From NCBI GenBank assembly GCA_902805655.1, contig CADCTF010000101.1:1-54088 (forward strand): a stretch of DNA of 54,088 bases, in the 5' to 3' direction. The translations under genes and the position numbers were made by a program. Positions 36,135-43,717 of the stretch are shown piece by piece. This stretch comes from an uncultured Acidimicrobiales bacterium. GTDB taxonomy: Bacteria; Actinomycetota; Acidimicrobiia; Acidimicrobiales; CADCTF01. Below the pieces are notes generated by a model. The model did no database searches. It was not told the origin of the DNA and worked only from the letters and a program-made list of their open reading frames with translations. Within the stretch, counting starts at the first letter, position 1; every line of letters starts with the position of its first letter.

Positions 36135-37014
36135 AGAGCCGCCGGTACCAGGCGGCGACGGCAGCACCGATCTCGTCGGGCGAGTCCTCCTGGAGGAAGT
36201 GGTTGCCGGCCACGGTGACCTCCTCCTGGTTCGGCCACGTGCGGCAGTACTCCCGCTGCGGGCCGGTGAGGATCGCGCCCGGTTGAGCGTTGACGAACAG
36301 CTTCGGCACCGCACTCCCGGCCAGCCACTCCCCGTAGGCGGTGACGAGGGCGATCACGTCGGCGGGTTCACCCTCCACCGGCACCTGACGGGGCCACGTC
36401 AGCGTCGGGCGCCGATCCTCGCCGGGCGCGAGGTAAGGCCGGCGGTACTCGGCCATCTCGTCGTCACCGAGCGTGCGCAGCACGGAACCGGGAAGCACGC
36501 GCTCGACGAACACGTTCTTGTCGAGAACCATCTCCTCGCCGGCGGGCGAGCGGAAGGCCTGGAAGATCCTACGAGCGCCTTCCGGCCACTCGTCCCAGGT
36601 CACCGGGCGGACGAACGCCTCCATGTAGGCGATGCCCTTCACCGCGTCGCGGTGGCGGTTGGCCCAGTCGAAGCCCAACGCGGAGCCCCAGTCGTGGACG
36701 ACGAACGTCACGTTCCGCGTGACGTCGAGGGCGGCCAGAAGGGCGTCGAGGTACCGGCCGTGGTCCTGGAGCGTGTAGCGCCCGGGCCCTGAATCGGGCA
36801 GCTTCCCGGAGTCGCCCATCCCCACCAGGTCCGGAGCGATCAGGCGGCCCAGCCCTTCGAGGTGGGGCATGACGTTCCGCCACAGGTACGACGAGGTCGG
36901 GTTGCCGTGCAGGAAGACGATCGGGTCACCGGCACCGATGTCGACGTAGGCCATGCGGACACCGAGCACGTCGGCGAACGAACGGGTGTAGCGGGGATCC
37001 GCGGTAAGTGGCAT
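36133..37014 (-). CDS. Haloalkane dehalogenase (HLD-II type)
   Basis: 293-aa alpha/beta hydrolase that cuts carbon-halogen bonds to give an alcohol and halide. The full catalytic pentad of LinB-type enzymes is present, at LinB's own numbers: nucleophile Asp108 ([11 protein letters not shown]), Glu132 (AYMEAF), His272 ([10 protein letters not shown]), and halide-binding Asn38 ([12 protein letters not shown]) and Trp109. No signal peptide is seen. The start [13 protein letters not shown] is normal. It is divergent from the baeRF-family gene. Natural substrates of such enzymes in soil or marine actinobacteria are mostly unknown. Confidence 0.92.
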   Translation of the reverse strand: MPLTADPRYTRSFADVLGVRMAYVDIGAGDPIVFLHGNPTSSYLWRNVMPHLEGLGRLIAPDLVGMGDSGKLPDSGPGRYTLQDHGRYLDALLAALDVTRNVTFVVHDWGSALGFDWANRHRDAVKGIAYMEAFVRPVTWDEWPEGARRIFQAFRSPAGEEMVLDKNVFVERVLPGSVLRTLGDDEMAEYRRPYLAPGEDRRPTLTWPRQVPVEGEPADVIALVTAYGEWLAGSAVPKLFVNAQPGAILTGPQREYCRTWPNQEEVTVAGNHFLQEDSPDEIGAAVAAWYRRL

Positions 37015-37033
37015 CTCGGGGCCCGTTCTAGGC

Positions 37034-37068
37034 CCTTCCCGAATGCCTGCGCCAGGCTCCGGGAAGGA
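37034..37068 (+). promoter_or_regulatory. Hairpin enclosing the ribosome binding site of the baeRF-family gene
   Basis: CCTTCCCG (37034-37041) pairs with CGGGAAGG (37060-37067), and inside it GCCTG (37045-37049) pairs with CAGGC (37053-37057) around a 3-base loop. The right outer arm contains GGGAAGGA, the only good ribosome binding site for the ATG at 37077 (8-base spacing). When folded, the stem would hide it. This suggests translational control, possibly linked to the ribosome-related role of the gene product. Confidence 0.5.
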
Positions 37069-37076
37069 TCGCCTTC

Positions 37077-38207
37077 ATGGAGGCTTCCGCACCTACACCG
37101 ACCGCCGCTGTTCACGCTCCCGACCTCGTCCAGCTCTTCGAAGGAGCCGGCCCCTTCGTGACCGTCTACCTGGCCACTGAACCGGCCATCGAGAACGCCG
37201 GTCCGCGAAACGCCGCCCGGTGGCGGGCTCTGCGGGACGAGCTGGCCGCCTCGGGCGCGAGCGAGGCCGCCCTCTCGAACGTCGACCCCCTGGTGGAGGA
37301 CGCCAACACGGAGGGGTCCGGGCTGGCCGTCATCGCGACCGACTCCGGCGTGAGCCACCTCACCAACGCCCCGTCCGCCCCGGCAACCGACGTCGGCCGG
37401 TGGTCGCCGCTGCCCTCGGTGGTGCAGCTGCTCGAATGGCGCCAGGCCGCAGCGGCCTACGTCCTGGTGAAGACCGACCGGCTCGGCGCAGACCTCGTGG
37501 CCGTCGCCGGCGCCGAGATCGCGGAGGAGACGACCGCCGGCTCGGACCCCGGCCCGCACGTCCGCCGGAGCAACCCGGGCGGGTGGTCACAGCGACGGTT
37601 CCAGCAGCGGGCCGAGAACAGCTGGGAGAAGAACGCGAAGGAGGTGGCGGCCGAGATCGTCCGCCTCGTCGACCAGGTGGACGCCCGGTTGTTGATCGTG
37701 GGCGGCGACGTCCGTGCCGTCCAGCTGCTCCACGAGGAGCTCCCGACGGATCTGCGGGCCGAGGTGATCGACATCGACGCCAGCCGAGCCGTCGACGGCT
37801 CCGCGGAGCGCTCGCAGGACGAGGCCGACACGATGGTGGCCACGGCCGTCGCCAAGGACACGGTGGGGCTGCTCCAGAAGTTCAAGGAGGAGCGGGGCCA
37901 GGGCGACCGCGCGGCCGAGGGGCCGGAGGCGACGCTGGCCGCGCTCTCTAAGGCTCAGGTCGATGTGCTGCTCGTCCACGACGACCCCGCCGACGAGAGG
38001 CCGGCGTGGTTCGGCCCGCAACCGGAGCAGGTCGCACTGACCCAGGCGGCTCTACGGAACATGGGCGCCGGCGACGGCACGCAGGCCCGCCTCGTCGATG
38101 TGGCCGTTCGCGCCGCCCTGGGCACGGGCGCCGCCGTGCGCATCGTGCCGGGGACGTCGGTGGAAGGCGGCCTGGCCGCGATCCTGCGCTGGTCGGACCC
38201 GACCTAG
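37077..38207 (+). CDS. baeRF-family (bacterial eRF1-like, Rv2629-type) protein
   Basis: 376 aa. The region RRSNPGGWSQRRFQQRAENSWEK (about 162-184) is the hallmark of bacterial homologues of archaeo-eukaryotic release factor 1; it is followed by an RNase H-like domain (LLIVGGDVRAVQLLHEELP) and an L7Ae-like C-terminal domain (VDVLLVHDD to GAAVRIVPGTSVEGGLAAILRW). Rv2629 of M. tuberculosis belongs here. The exact role is unsettled; ribosome rescue, peptidyl-tRNA hydrolysis or hibernation have been proposed for the wider family. Its stop shares CTAG with the convergent DUF421 gene. Confidence 0.75.
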   Translation: MEASAPTPTAAVHAPDLVQLFEGAGPFVTVYLATEPAIENAGPRNAARWRALRDELAASGASEAALSNVDPLVEDANTEGSGLAVIATDSGVSHLTNAPSAPATDVGRWSPLPSVVQLLEWRQAAAAYVLVKTDRLGADLVAVAGAEIAEETTAGSDPGPHVRRSNPGGWSQRRFQQRAENSWEKNAKEVAAEIVRLVDQVDARLLIVGGDVRAVQLLHEELPTDLRAEVIDIDASRAVDGSAERSQDEADTMVATAVAKDTVGLLQKFKEERGQGDRAAEGPEATLAALSKAQVDVLLVHDDPADERPAWFGPQPEQVALTQAALRNMGAGDGTQARLVDVAVRAALGTGAAVRIVPGTSVEGGLAAILRWSDPT

Positions 38208-38653
38208 GGCTGCGCACGCGGGATGATCGTGATCGTCCCGCTGCGCTCGAGGATGGCGTAGTCGACCTCTTCCAGCGATCGGAGGCCTTGCAGCTCACGC
38301 GCCCGCTCCAGCACGTCGGACTCCTCGACGCGCACCTTCCGCATGCGGTCCTGCAGTGGGCGGCCGTGCTCCACCAGCACCAGCGGCACATCGTTGATCA
38401 GGCGCCCCATCCTGCGGTACCGCAGCGAGAGGACCGAGAGCACGACGTCGGCCGCGAGCAGGGTGGCGATCACGAGGAACGAGTTCGTCATCGAGTTGTC
38501 GCCGTCGATCAGCGCCTGCTGGGCCGCCTCGGAGATGATCAGCAACAGCACCGCGTCGAAGGTCGTGATCTCGGCCAGCGACCGCTTCCCGGTGACACGG
38601 AAGAGCAGGAGCAGGAAGCCGTAGACGGCCAGACCCCGAACGACGGAACCCAT
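38204..38653 (-). CDS. DUF421 (YetF-like) membrane protein
   Basis: 149 aa. Transmembrane segments lie at about 5-20, 31-48 and 57-75 (GLAVYGFLLLLFRVTG, AVLLLIISEAAQQAL, SFLVIATLLAADVVLSVL), with the family run GKRSLAEITTFD. A cytoplasmic domain follows, with VPLVLVEHGRPLQDRMRKVRVEESDVLERARE. The function is unknown; B. subtilis YetF-type proteins have been linked to spore or stress phenotypes. It ends in the same CTAG as the baeRF gene and starts 8 bases after the next membrane protein gene. Confidence 0.87.
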   Translation of the reverse strand: MGSVVRGLAVYGFLLLLFRVTGKRSLAEITTFDAVLLLIISEAAQQALIDGDNSMTNSFLVIATLLAADVVLSVLSLRYRRMGRLINDVPLVLVEHGRPLQDRMRKVRVEESDVLERARELQGLRSLEEVDYAILERSGTITIIPRAQP

Positions 38654-38661
38654 GAACCCCC

Positions 38662-39156
38662 CTAGGGAAAGACGAACTGTCGGAACCGGACGGAGGCGCC
38701 GTCCACCACCCCGAGCTCGCCGGTGGACATGCCCAGGCCGTCCGGCACCGTCTCGAACGAGATCCGGACCTCCGGCGTGTCCGGCTCCACCTTGAACTCG
38801 TAAGTGAGGCGATCACGGGAAGCCGTCACCGTGGCCGGCTCCGGGTGGATCGTCTCGAACACCTGCTTCTCGACGAACCCTCGGTCGATCCAGACCTCCA
38901 CCGTGTCAGCGCCCGGTTCGGGACGGATGCGAAGGCCGATCGAGCTGGGGGAACCATGCCGGTCCAGCCGCTGGACCCTCGCCGACAGCGAACCGTCGTC
39001 GGACGCGACGGTGGCCCGGGCGAGCGGGCCGTCACCGAAGGCGCCGAGCATGGCGGCCACGAGGGTCAGGATGAGAAGCAGCCAGCCGATCCGTTGCACG
39101 CGCCAGGCCCGCTCCTGGTACGGCAGGTCCTCACCCACGTCCAGGTCGGCCGGCAC
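38662..39156 (-). CDS. Predicted single-pass membrane protein, function unknown
   Basis: 164 aa. A short cytoplasmic N-terminus with Arg residues is followed by one hydrophobic segment (about 23-42, IGWLLLILTLVAAMLGAFG) and an extracytoplasmic beta-rich domain of about 120 residues ending RFRQFVFP. Orientation follows the positive-inside rule. No family name is recognised. It starts with GTG 39156 and lies 8 bases upstream of the DUF421 gene, so the two membrane proteins probably act together. Confidence 0.75.
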   Translation of the reverse strand: MPADLDVGEDLPYQERAWRVQRIGWLLLILTLVAAMLGAFGDGPLARATVASDDGSLSARVQRLDRHGSPSSIGLRIRPEPGADTVEVWIDRGFVEKQVFETIHPEPATVTASRDRLTYEFKVEPDTPEVRISFETVPDGLGMSTGELGVVDGASVRFRQFVFP

Positions 39157-39215
39157 CGGGGCGTTCTACCACGTGGGCACCGGGGCAGGACCGAGCCGTC
39201 AAGAGAGGAGCACGC

Positions 39216-39494
39216 GTGCGACACAAGCCGCTCGATCAGCAGGTGATCGTCGTCTTCGGAGCGTCGAGCGGCATCGGTCGCGCGACCGCGCTCCTGGCCG
39301 CGGCGCGAGGCGCCACCGTGGTCGGGGCCGGGCGCGACCGGGACGCGCTGGACTCCCTGGCCGCGGAGGCGCCCGACCGCATCACCGTCGGGGTGGCCGA
39401 TGCGGCTGACGCGAAGCAGGTGGCCTCCATCGCCGCCCTCGCCGTGGAGCGACACGGCCGAGTGCGCAGGGTCGTCTCGAACCTCAAGCGCTGA
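39216..39494 (+). pseudogene. Truncated SDR (N-terminal cofactor half only)
   Basis: 92 codons. It starts with GTG 39216 behind a good ribosome binding site (GAGAGGAG). The cofactor domain is clear (VIVVFGASSGIGRATALLA, VVGAGRDRDALDSLA, ITVGVADAADAKQVASIA). After ALAVERHGRVRRVVSN, where an intact SDR would reach NNAG, only LKR and a stop follow. The catalytic Ser-Tyr-Lys half (150-200 residues) is absent, and the next gene begins 3 bases later on the other strand. It is a deletion remnant, though a short peptide may be made. Confidence 0.75.
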
Positions 39495-39497
39495 TCG

Positions 39498-40103
39498 CTA
39501 GCCGGGACCGCCTCGGTCGATGGGCTGCCAACCATGGGTGGGCAGCCCGCTCCCGCGGTCGACGGTGAAGTAGTGGCCCTGATGAGGCTGGTCGTGGCGG
39601 CGATCGATCGGCAGCCCGGCCAGGGCGCAGTACCAGAGGGTGCCCACCCCGCCGTGGCCGATCACGGCCACGTCCCCGGACCGGACTTCGGAGAGAAGGT
39701 CCCGTAGCCCGGTCACGATGCGGAGCTGCGCATCGACGGCCCGCTCCCACCCCTCGACGGACGCCTCCGGCTCGGCGAAGAACCGGTCGGCCAGCTGCTC
39801 GAAGCGAGCCGGAGGCACGAAGCCCGTGGCCGACCGGTCGTTCTCACCGATGCCCAGGCGGACCTCGACCTCGACGCCCGTGTGGGCGGCGAGGACCTCG
39901 GCCGTCTGCACGGCCTTGGTCTCGTCGCTGCTGACGATCCGAGTGATGCGGCCCACCCACGGCCGTCGACACATGGCCTCGGCCCGGCGGACGCCCTCAC
40001 TGCTCAGCCGCCAGCTCCCGACGGCCGTCTCTGGATCGATCGCCACCTCGGGATGGGTGACGTACCTGAGGACTCGCGAGCCGGCGCCTTCGTCACCCGT
40101 CAT
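39498..40103 (-). CDS. Histidine phosphatase-family protein with variant RHG motif
   Basis: 201 aa of the phosphoglycerate-mutase fold. The catalytic N-terminal motif, normally RHGE, reads VTHPEV here (residues about 14-19), keeping His but not the neighbouring Arg. The C-terminal His is in VAVIGHGGVGTL. IVSSDETKAVQTAEVLAAHTG is the usual middle helix, and the late Glu of the family may be ENDRSATGF. A subgroup with THPEV is known to me, so the change is probably not decay. Phosphatase activity may be altered. The substrate is unknown. Confidence 0.8.
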   Translation of the reverse strand: MTGDEGAGSRVLRYVTHPEVAIDPETAVGSWRLSSEGVRRAEAMCRRPWVGRITRIVSSDETKAVQTAEVLAAHTGVEVEVRLGIGENDRSATGFVPPARFEQLADRFFAEPEASVEGWERAVDAQLRIVTGLRDLLSEVRSGDVAVIGHGGVGTLWYCALAGLPIDRRHDQPHQGHYFTVDRGSGLPTHGWQPIDRGGPG

Positions 40104-40192
40104 GACGGATCAGTCTGGCGGTTGGCGCGCGTAGCCTCCCGAGCCGGGCAGGCCCTCCGCTCGGAGAGGGCTTCGAGTGCGAGGAGCCGTCG

Positions 40193-40492
40193 ATGGCGAA
40201 GGGCTACTGGATCAACACGTTCCGGGCGATCCACGATTCGGACAAGGTGGCCAGATATGCGGAGCTCGCCAGCACGGTGATCCCCGAGGCCGGTGGTCGC
40301 TTCCTGGCGCGGGGCGCGCCCTACGCGGCGTTCGAGTCGGGGGTCATGCAGCGCACCGTGATCATCGAGTTCCCGAGCGCCGAGCAGGCCGTCCGCACCT
40401 ACGAGAGCCCGGCGTACCAGGAGGCGCTGCGCCTGCTCGACGACGGCGCCGAGCGCGACATCCGCATCATCGAAGGCGTTCCCGAGCCCTGA
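40193..40492 (+). CDS. DUF1330 family protein
   Basis: 99-aa dimeric alpha-beta barrel (ferredoxin-like) protein. GYWINTFRAIHDSDKVARY at the start and GVMQRTVIIEFPSAEQAVRTYESPAYQEA are hallmark sequences of DUF1330. The molecular function is unknown. GAGGAG 8 bases before the ATG is a strong ribosome binding site. It lies 30 bases upstream of the YcaQ-family gene on the same strand. Confidence 0.9.
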   Translation: MAKGYWINTFRAIHDSDKVARYAELASTVIPEAGGRFLARGAPYAAFESGVMQRTVIIEFPSAEQAVRTYESPAYQEALRLLDDGAERDIRIIEGVPEP

Positions 40493-40522
40493 GCGGTTCG
40501 CCGGACGTGCTCTGCTACCCGG

Positions 40523-41743
40523 GTGCCGCTCACGTCCGACACCCTGCGCCGCTCCGAGGCTCGCCGCATCGCGCTCGAGGCGCAGGGGTTCAACGACCCG
40601 AGGCCCGCCGGGCGGCCGGATCGCCGGCACTTCCGGCGGGTGCTCGACCGGGTCGGACTCGTGCAGATCGACTCGGTGAACGTGCTGACCCGCTCGCACG
40701 AGCTGCCCTTCCTGGCCCGCCTGGGCCCATACGACCGCACGGCGCTGTCGGCGTGGCTGTGGGGCAGCGGCGAGGTGTTCGAGTACTGGGGCCACGAGGC
40801 GTCGCTCCTGCCGGTCTCCGTCCATCCGCTCCTGCGCTGGCGGATGGCGAACGGCCGGATGTGGGGCGGCATGGCGAGCGTGTCCAAGCGGCGGCCGGAG
40901 CTGGTGGAGCAGCTCCTGAAGGCCGTCGCCGAACGGGGACCCGTGACGCTCGACCAGCTCGAGCACCTCGGTGACGCCATCAAGCGCGGGGCCGCTGCGC
41001 CAGGCGCCATGTGGAACTGGAGTGACGCCAAGAAGGCCGTGGAATGGCTGTTCTGGCGCAACCAGGTGTCAGCCGTGCGCAACCCGCGGACGTTCGCCCG
41101 GTACTACGTGACGCCCGAGCACACCGTGCCGGCGAGCGTGCTGAGCGTGCCGACCCCCGCCGATGACGATGCCATGAAGACGCTGCTGCTCTCGGCGGCT
41201 CGCAGCCACGGCGTCGGAACGGCTCGACACCTGGCGGACTACTACCGGCTCAACATCGTGACCGCCCGCCGGCTGGTGGCGGAGCTGGTGGGTGACGGTG
41301 CCCTCCGGCCGGTGTCGGTGGAGGGCTGGCGCCACCCCGCGTTCCTGCACCCGGACGCGGTGCTGCCTCGATGGGTGCGATCGTCGGCGCTGCTCTCCCC
41401 CTTCGACTCGCTGATCTGGGAGCGCGAGCGCACCGAGGCCCTGTTCGACTTCCGGTATCGCATCGAGATCTACGTCCCGGCGGCCCAGCGGGTGCACGGC
41501 TACTACGTCCTGCCCTTCCTGCATGACGGCGAGCTGGTGGCCCGGGTCGACCTGAAGGCCGACCGGCAGCTCGGTGTGCTGCGCGTGCGCAGTGCCCACG
41601 GGGAGACGAGCTTCGACCCCGACCGGTCGTTGCCCGTCCTGGCGGATCGCCTCCGCGAGCTGGCCACCTTCCTCGGCCTGGCCGACGTGCATGCCGAGCC
41701 GAGCGGTGACCTGGCGTCGGCCGTGCGAGCGGCGCTCTCCTGA
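40523..41743 (+). CDS. YcaQ/AlkX-family winged-helix DNA glycosylase
   Basis: 406 aa. Three tandem winged-helix domains form the HTH_42 family of glycosylases that unhook interstrand crosslinks and alkylated bases. The catalytic motif reads VQIDSVNVLTRSHELPFLARLG: Q-x-D, as in E. coli YcaQ, and not the Q-x-Q of antibiotic self-resistance AlkZ enzymes. The central DAKKAVEWLFWRNQVSAVRN and C-terminal LLSPFDSLIWERERTEALFDF are usual. It starts with GTG 40523. The cluster context gives no antibiotic biosynthesis genes, fitting general DNA repair. Confidence 0.9.
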   Translation: MPLTSDTLRRSEARRIALEAQGFNDPRPAGRPDRRHFRRVLDRVGLVQIDSVNVLTRSHELPFLARLGPYDRTALSAWLWGSGEVFEYWGHEASLLPVSVHPLLRWRMANGRMWGGMASVSKRRPELVEQLLKAVAERGPVTLDQLEHLGDAIKRGAAAPGAMWNWSDAKKAVEWLFWRNQVSAVRNPRTFARYYVTPEHTVPASVLSVPTPADDDAMKTLLLSAARSHGVGTARHLADYYRLNIVTARRLVAELVGDGALRPVSVEGWRHPAFLHPDAVLPRWVRSSALLSPFDSLIWERERTEALFDFRYRIEIYVPAAQRVHGYYVLPFLHDGELVARVDLKADRQLGVLRVRSAHGETSFDPDRSLPVLADRLRELATFLGLADVHAEPSGDLASAVRAALS

Positions 41744-41781
41744 CGCATCGGCGTCCGCGCCCTGCGGTACGTTCCTCGGCG

Positions 41782-42092
41782 ATGCCCGAGGTCGACGAGC
41801 AGGCTGCGCATGCGGCTCTGGTGCCCGAGCTGGACGTCGCCGATCTGGACGCTTCGTTGCGCTTCTACGTCGGCATCGTCGGGTTCTCGGTGCTCTACCA
41901 GAGGCCGGCGGAGCGGTTCGCGTACCTTGCCCTGGGTGCGGCCGAGCTCATGAGCAGTGGTACGACGTTGGCTCGGAGCAGGTGGGCAACCGGCAGCTCG
42001 TCCTGGCCGACCCCGACGGCTACCTGCTGCGGCCCTTCACCGACCTCGACACCCGCCCCCGCTCCATCGCGGAGCACCGTAGACCCCGCTGA
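41782..42092 (+). pseudogene. VOC-family (glyoxalase/bleomycin resistance-like) gene with internal deletion
   Basis: The N-terminal half (ALVPELDVADLDASLRFY, GFSVLYQRPAERFAYLALG) is in one frame and ends near AAELM at about 41952. The C-terminal part (QWYDVGSEQVGNRQLVLADPDGYLLRPF, DLDTRP) follows at once in another frame. An intact member would have about 45-55 residues between them, so some 150 bases are missing and the frame is changed. Metal-binding and drug-binding positions in the lost segment are gone. The product cannot be functional. Confidence 0.8.
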
Positions 42093-42172
42093 CGCGCACG
42101 GCGTAGGCATCCGTGCCGATCGGGTGGGGTAAGGCGGCGTGCGGACCCGGCCCCACCCGCAAGGATGCATCC

Positions 42173-42877
42173 ATGAGGGACTTCGAACCCCACCTCGCCA
42201 AGGTCGACGCGCTGGCTCGTGGCGACGCAGTTCTGCGTGGCCGGCTCGAGACCGTCATCGACCTGGCGGTTCGGATCATGCCCCGCTGCGACACGGCCAG
42301 CGCGGCACTGGTGCTCGAGGGCCGGGCCGCCACGATCGCGGTGACCGACCACGTTGCCCTGGAGGCCGACATCGTGCAGTACCGGTCACAGGAGGGGCCA
42401 TGCCTCGATGCGATCAGGGGCGGCGGGAAGGTGGTCCGTGTCGATCTGGTCAACAACGGCTCCGCCTACCGGCGCTTCGCCCCCGGTGCCTTTGACGTCG
42501 GCATCAACAGCGTCCTGTCCGTTCCGCTCCACGAGCGAGGCCGCCTCATCGGTTCGCTCAACCTCTACTCCACCGCGGCCAACGCGTTCGACGCCACCTC
42601 GGAGCGTGAAGCGGAGCCGTTCGCCGCCGCGGCCGCCGAGGCGATCATCGAAGCTCCGATCCTTCCGTTGGCCCTCAGCGTGGTGGACGACATCGTGATG
42701 GCCATGGAAGACGAGTCGGTGGTCGATCAGGCCATTCGGCTGGTCATGCGACAGCGGGCCTGTTCAGCGGACACCGCTCGCCAGGTGCTGAGCGGGATCG
42801 CCGAGAGTCGAGGCCTGACCGAGCGGCACGCGGCTGAGGCGATCATCGCCGACCCGACCGTCGCGACCAGGCCGTAG
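42173..42877 (+). CDS. GAF-ANTAR protein
   Basis: 234 aa. A GAF domain (about 15-160) has the run YRSQEGPCLDAIRGG and SVLSVPLHERGRLIGSLNLYS, typical of actinobacterial GAF-ANTAR proteins. The C-terminal helices (IVMAMEDESVVDQAIRLVMR, then SADTARQVLSGIAESRGL) resemble an ANTAR RNA-binding domain, less well conserved at the start. Such proteins bind nascent RNA to prevent termination in response to a small ligand or redox state. AAGGA 8 bases before ATG 42173 supports the start. No cognate kinase or target is seen nearby. Confidence 0.82.
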   Translation: MRDFEPHLAKVDALARGDAVLRGRLETVIDLAVRIMPRCDTASAALVLEGRAATIAVTDHVALEADIVQYRSQEGPCLDAIRGGGKVVRVDLVNNGSAYRRFAPGAFDVGINSVLSVPLHERGRLIGSLNLYSTAANAFDATSEREAEPFAAAAAEAIIEAPILPLALSVVDDIVMAMEDESVVDQAIRLVMRQRACSADTARQVLSGIAESRGLTERHAAEAIIADPTVATRP

Positions 42878-42919
42878 ATGAGCTTGCGCCGCCGGGCCCG
42901 TCACCATGGGGACGGTTGA

Positions 42920-42938
42920 CGCAACGACATCGGTTGCG
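42920..42938. promoter_or_regulatory. Inverted repeat upstream of the DUF899 gene
   Basis: CGCAAC (42920-42925) and GTTGCG (42933-42938) form 6-base arms 21 bases before the DUF899 start; a further GTTG at 42915 can pair with the same CAAC. It could be an operator or an RNA stem. The evidence is only the symmetry. Confidence 0.25.
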
Positions 42939-42958
42939 CCCCGACCCAAGGAGACGCA

Positions 42959-43702
42959 ATGACCCTTCCTCGGATCACCACCCGCGACGAGTGGACGGCC
43001 GCTCGTCGGGCTCTGCTGGCCAAGGAGAAGGAGCTGACCCGGCAGCGCGATGCCCTGAACACCGAGCGGCGCAACCTGCCGATGGTCGAGATCATCGAGG
43101 ACTACGTGCTCGACGGGTCGCAGGGGCCGACCCCACTGCGTGACGTCTTCGAGGGCCGGCGCCAGCTGATCGTCTACCACTTCATGTTCGAACCCGAGTG
43201 GGAGGACGGCTGCCCGAGCTGCACCGCCGGAACCGACGAGCTGTCACCCGGCTTCTTCGAGCATCTGCACGCTCGAGACACGACCTACGCCATGGTGTCC
43301 CGAGCGCCGCTGGCCAAGCTCGAGCGCTGGAAGGCCCGCAAGGGCTGGGACGTGCCCTGGTACTCGTCGTTCGGAACCCGGTTCAACCACGACTTCGGCG
43401 TGACGATCGACGAGTCGGCGGGGGCGGCGCAGTACAACTACCGGACCAGAGCCGAGTTCGAGGCGATGGGATCCGACTTCTTCTCGTCGGAGCAGCCGTT
43501 CGAGATGCCCGGTCGCAGCTGCTTCCTGCAGGTCGACGGCAGGGTCTTCCACACCTACTCCCAGTACGCCCGAGGCCTGGAGTCGACCGGCGGCTCGTAC
43601 TACTTCCTCGACCTCACCGCCCTGGGCCGTCAGGAGGAGTGGGAGGAGCCGAAGGACCGCAGCGAGTCGGCCCGCTCCGCTACGCCCAACTTCGAGTCCT
43701 GA
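42959..43702 (+). CDS. DUF899 (thioredoxin-like fold) protein
   Basis: 247 aa. RQLIVYHFMFEPEWEDGCPSC is the family signature, with a CxxC-like pair (CPSC) at the position of the thioredoxin active site. YAMVSRAPLAKLERWKARKGW and VFHTYSQYARGLE are also typical. Members are thought to be thiol-linked oxidoreductases or dioxygenase-like, without a proven reaction. A strong ribosome binding site (AAGGAG) precedes the ATG. It stands alone, convergent with the aldo/keto reductase gene. Confidence 0.9.
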   Translation: MTLPRITTRDEWTAARRALLAKEKELTRQRDALNTERRNLPMVEIIEDYVLDGSQGPTPLRDVFEGRRQLIVYHFMFEPEWEDGCPSCTAGTDELSPGFFEHLHARDTTYAMVSRAPLAKLERWKARKGWDVPWYSSFGTRFNHDFGVTIDESAGAAQYNYRTRAEFEAMGSDFFSSEQPFEMPGRSCFLQVDGRVFHTYSQYARGLESTGGSYYFLDLTALGRQEEWEEPKDRSESARSATPNFES

Positions 43703-43717
43703 GCCCTCGAGCGCCGG

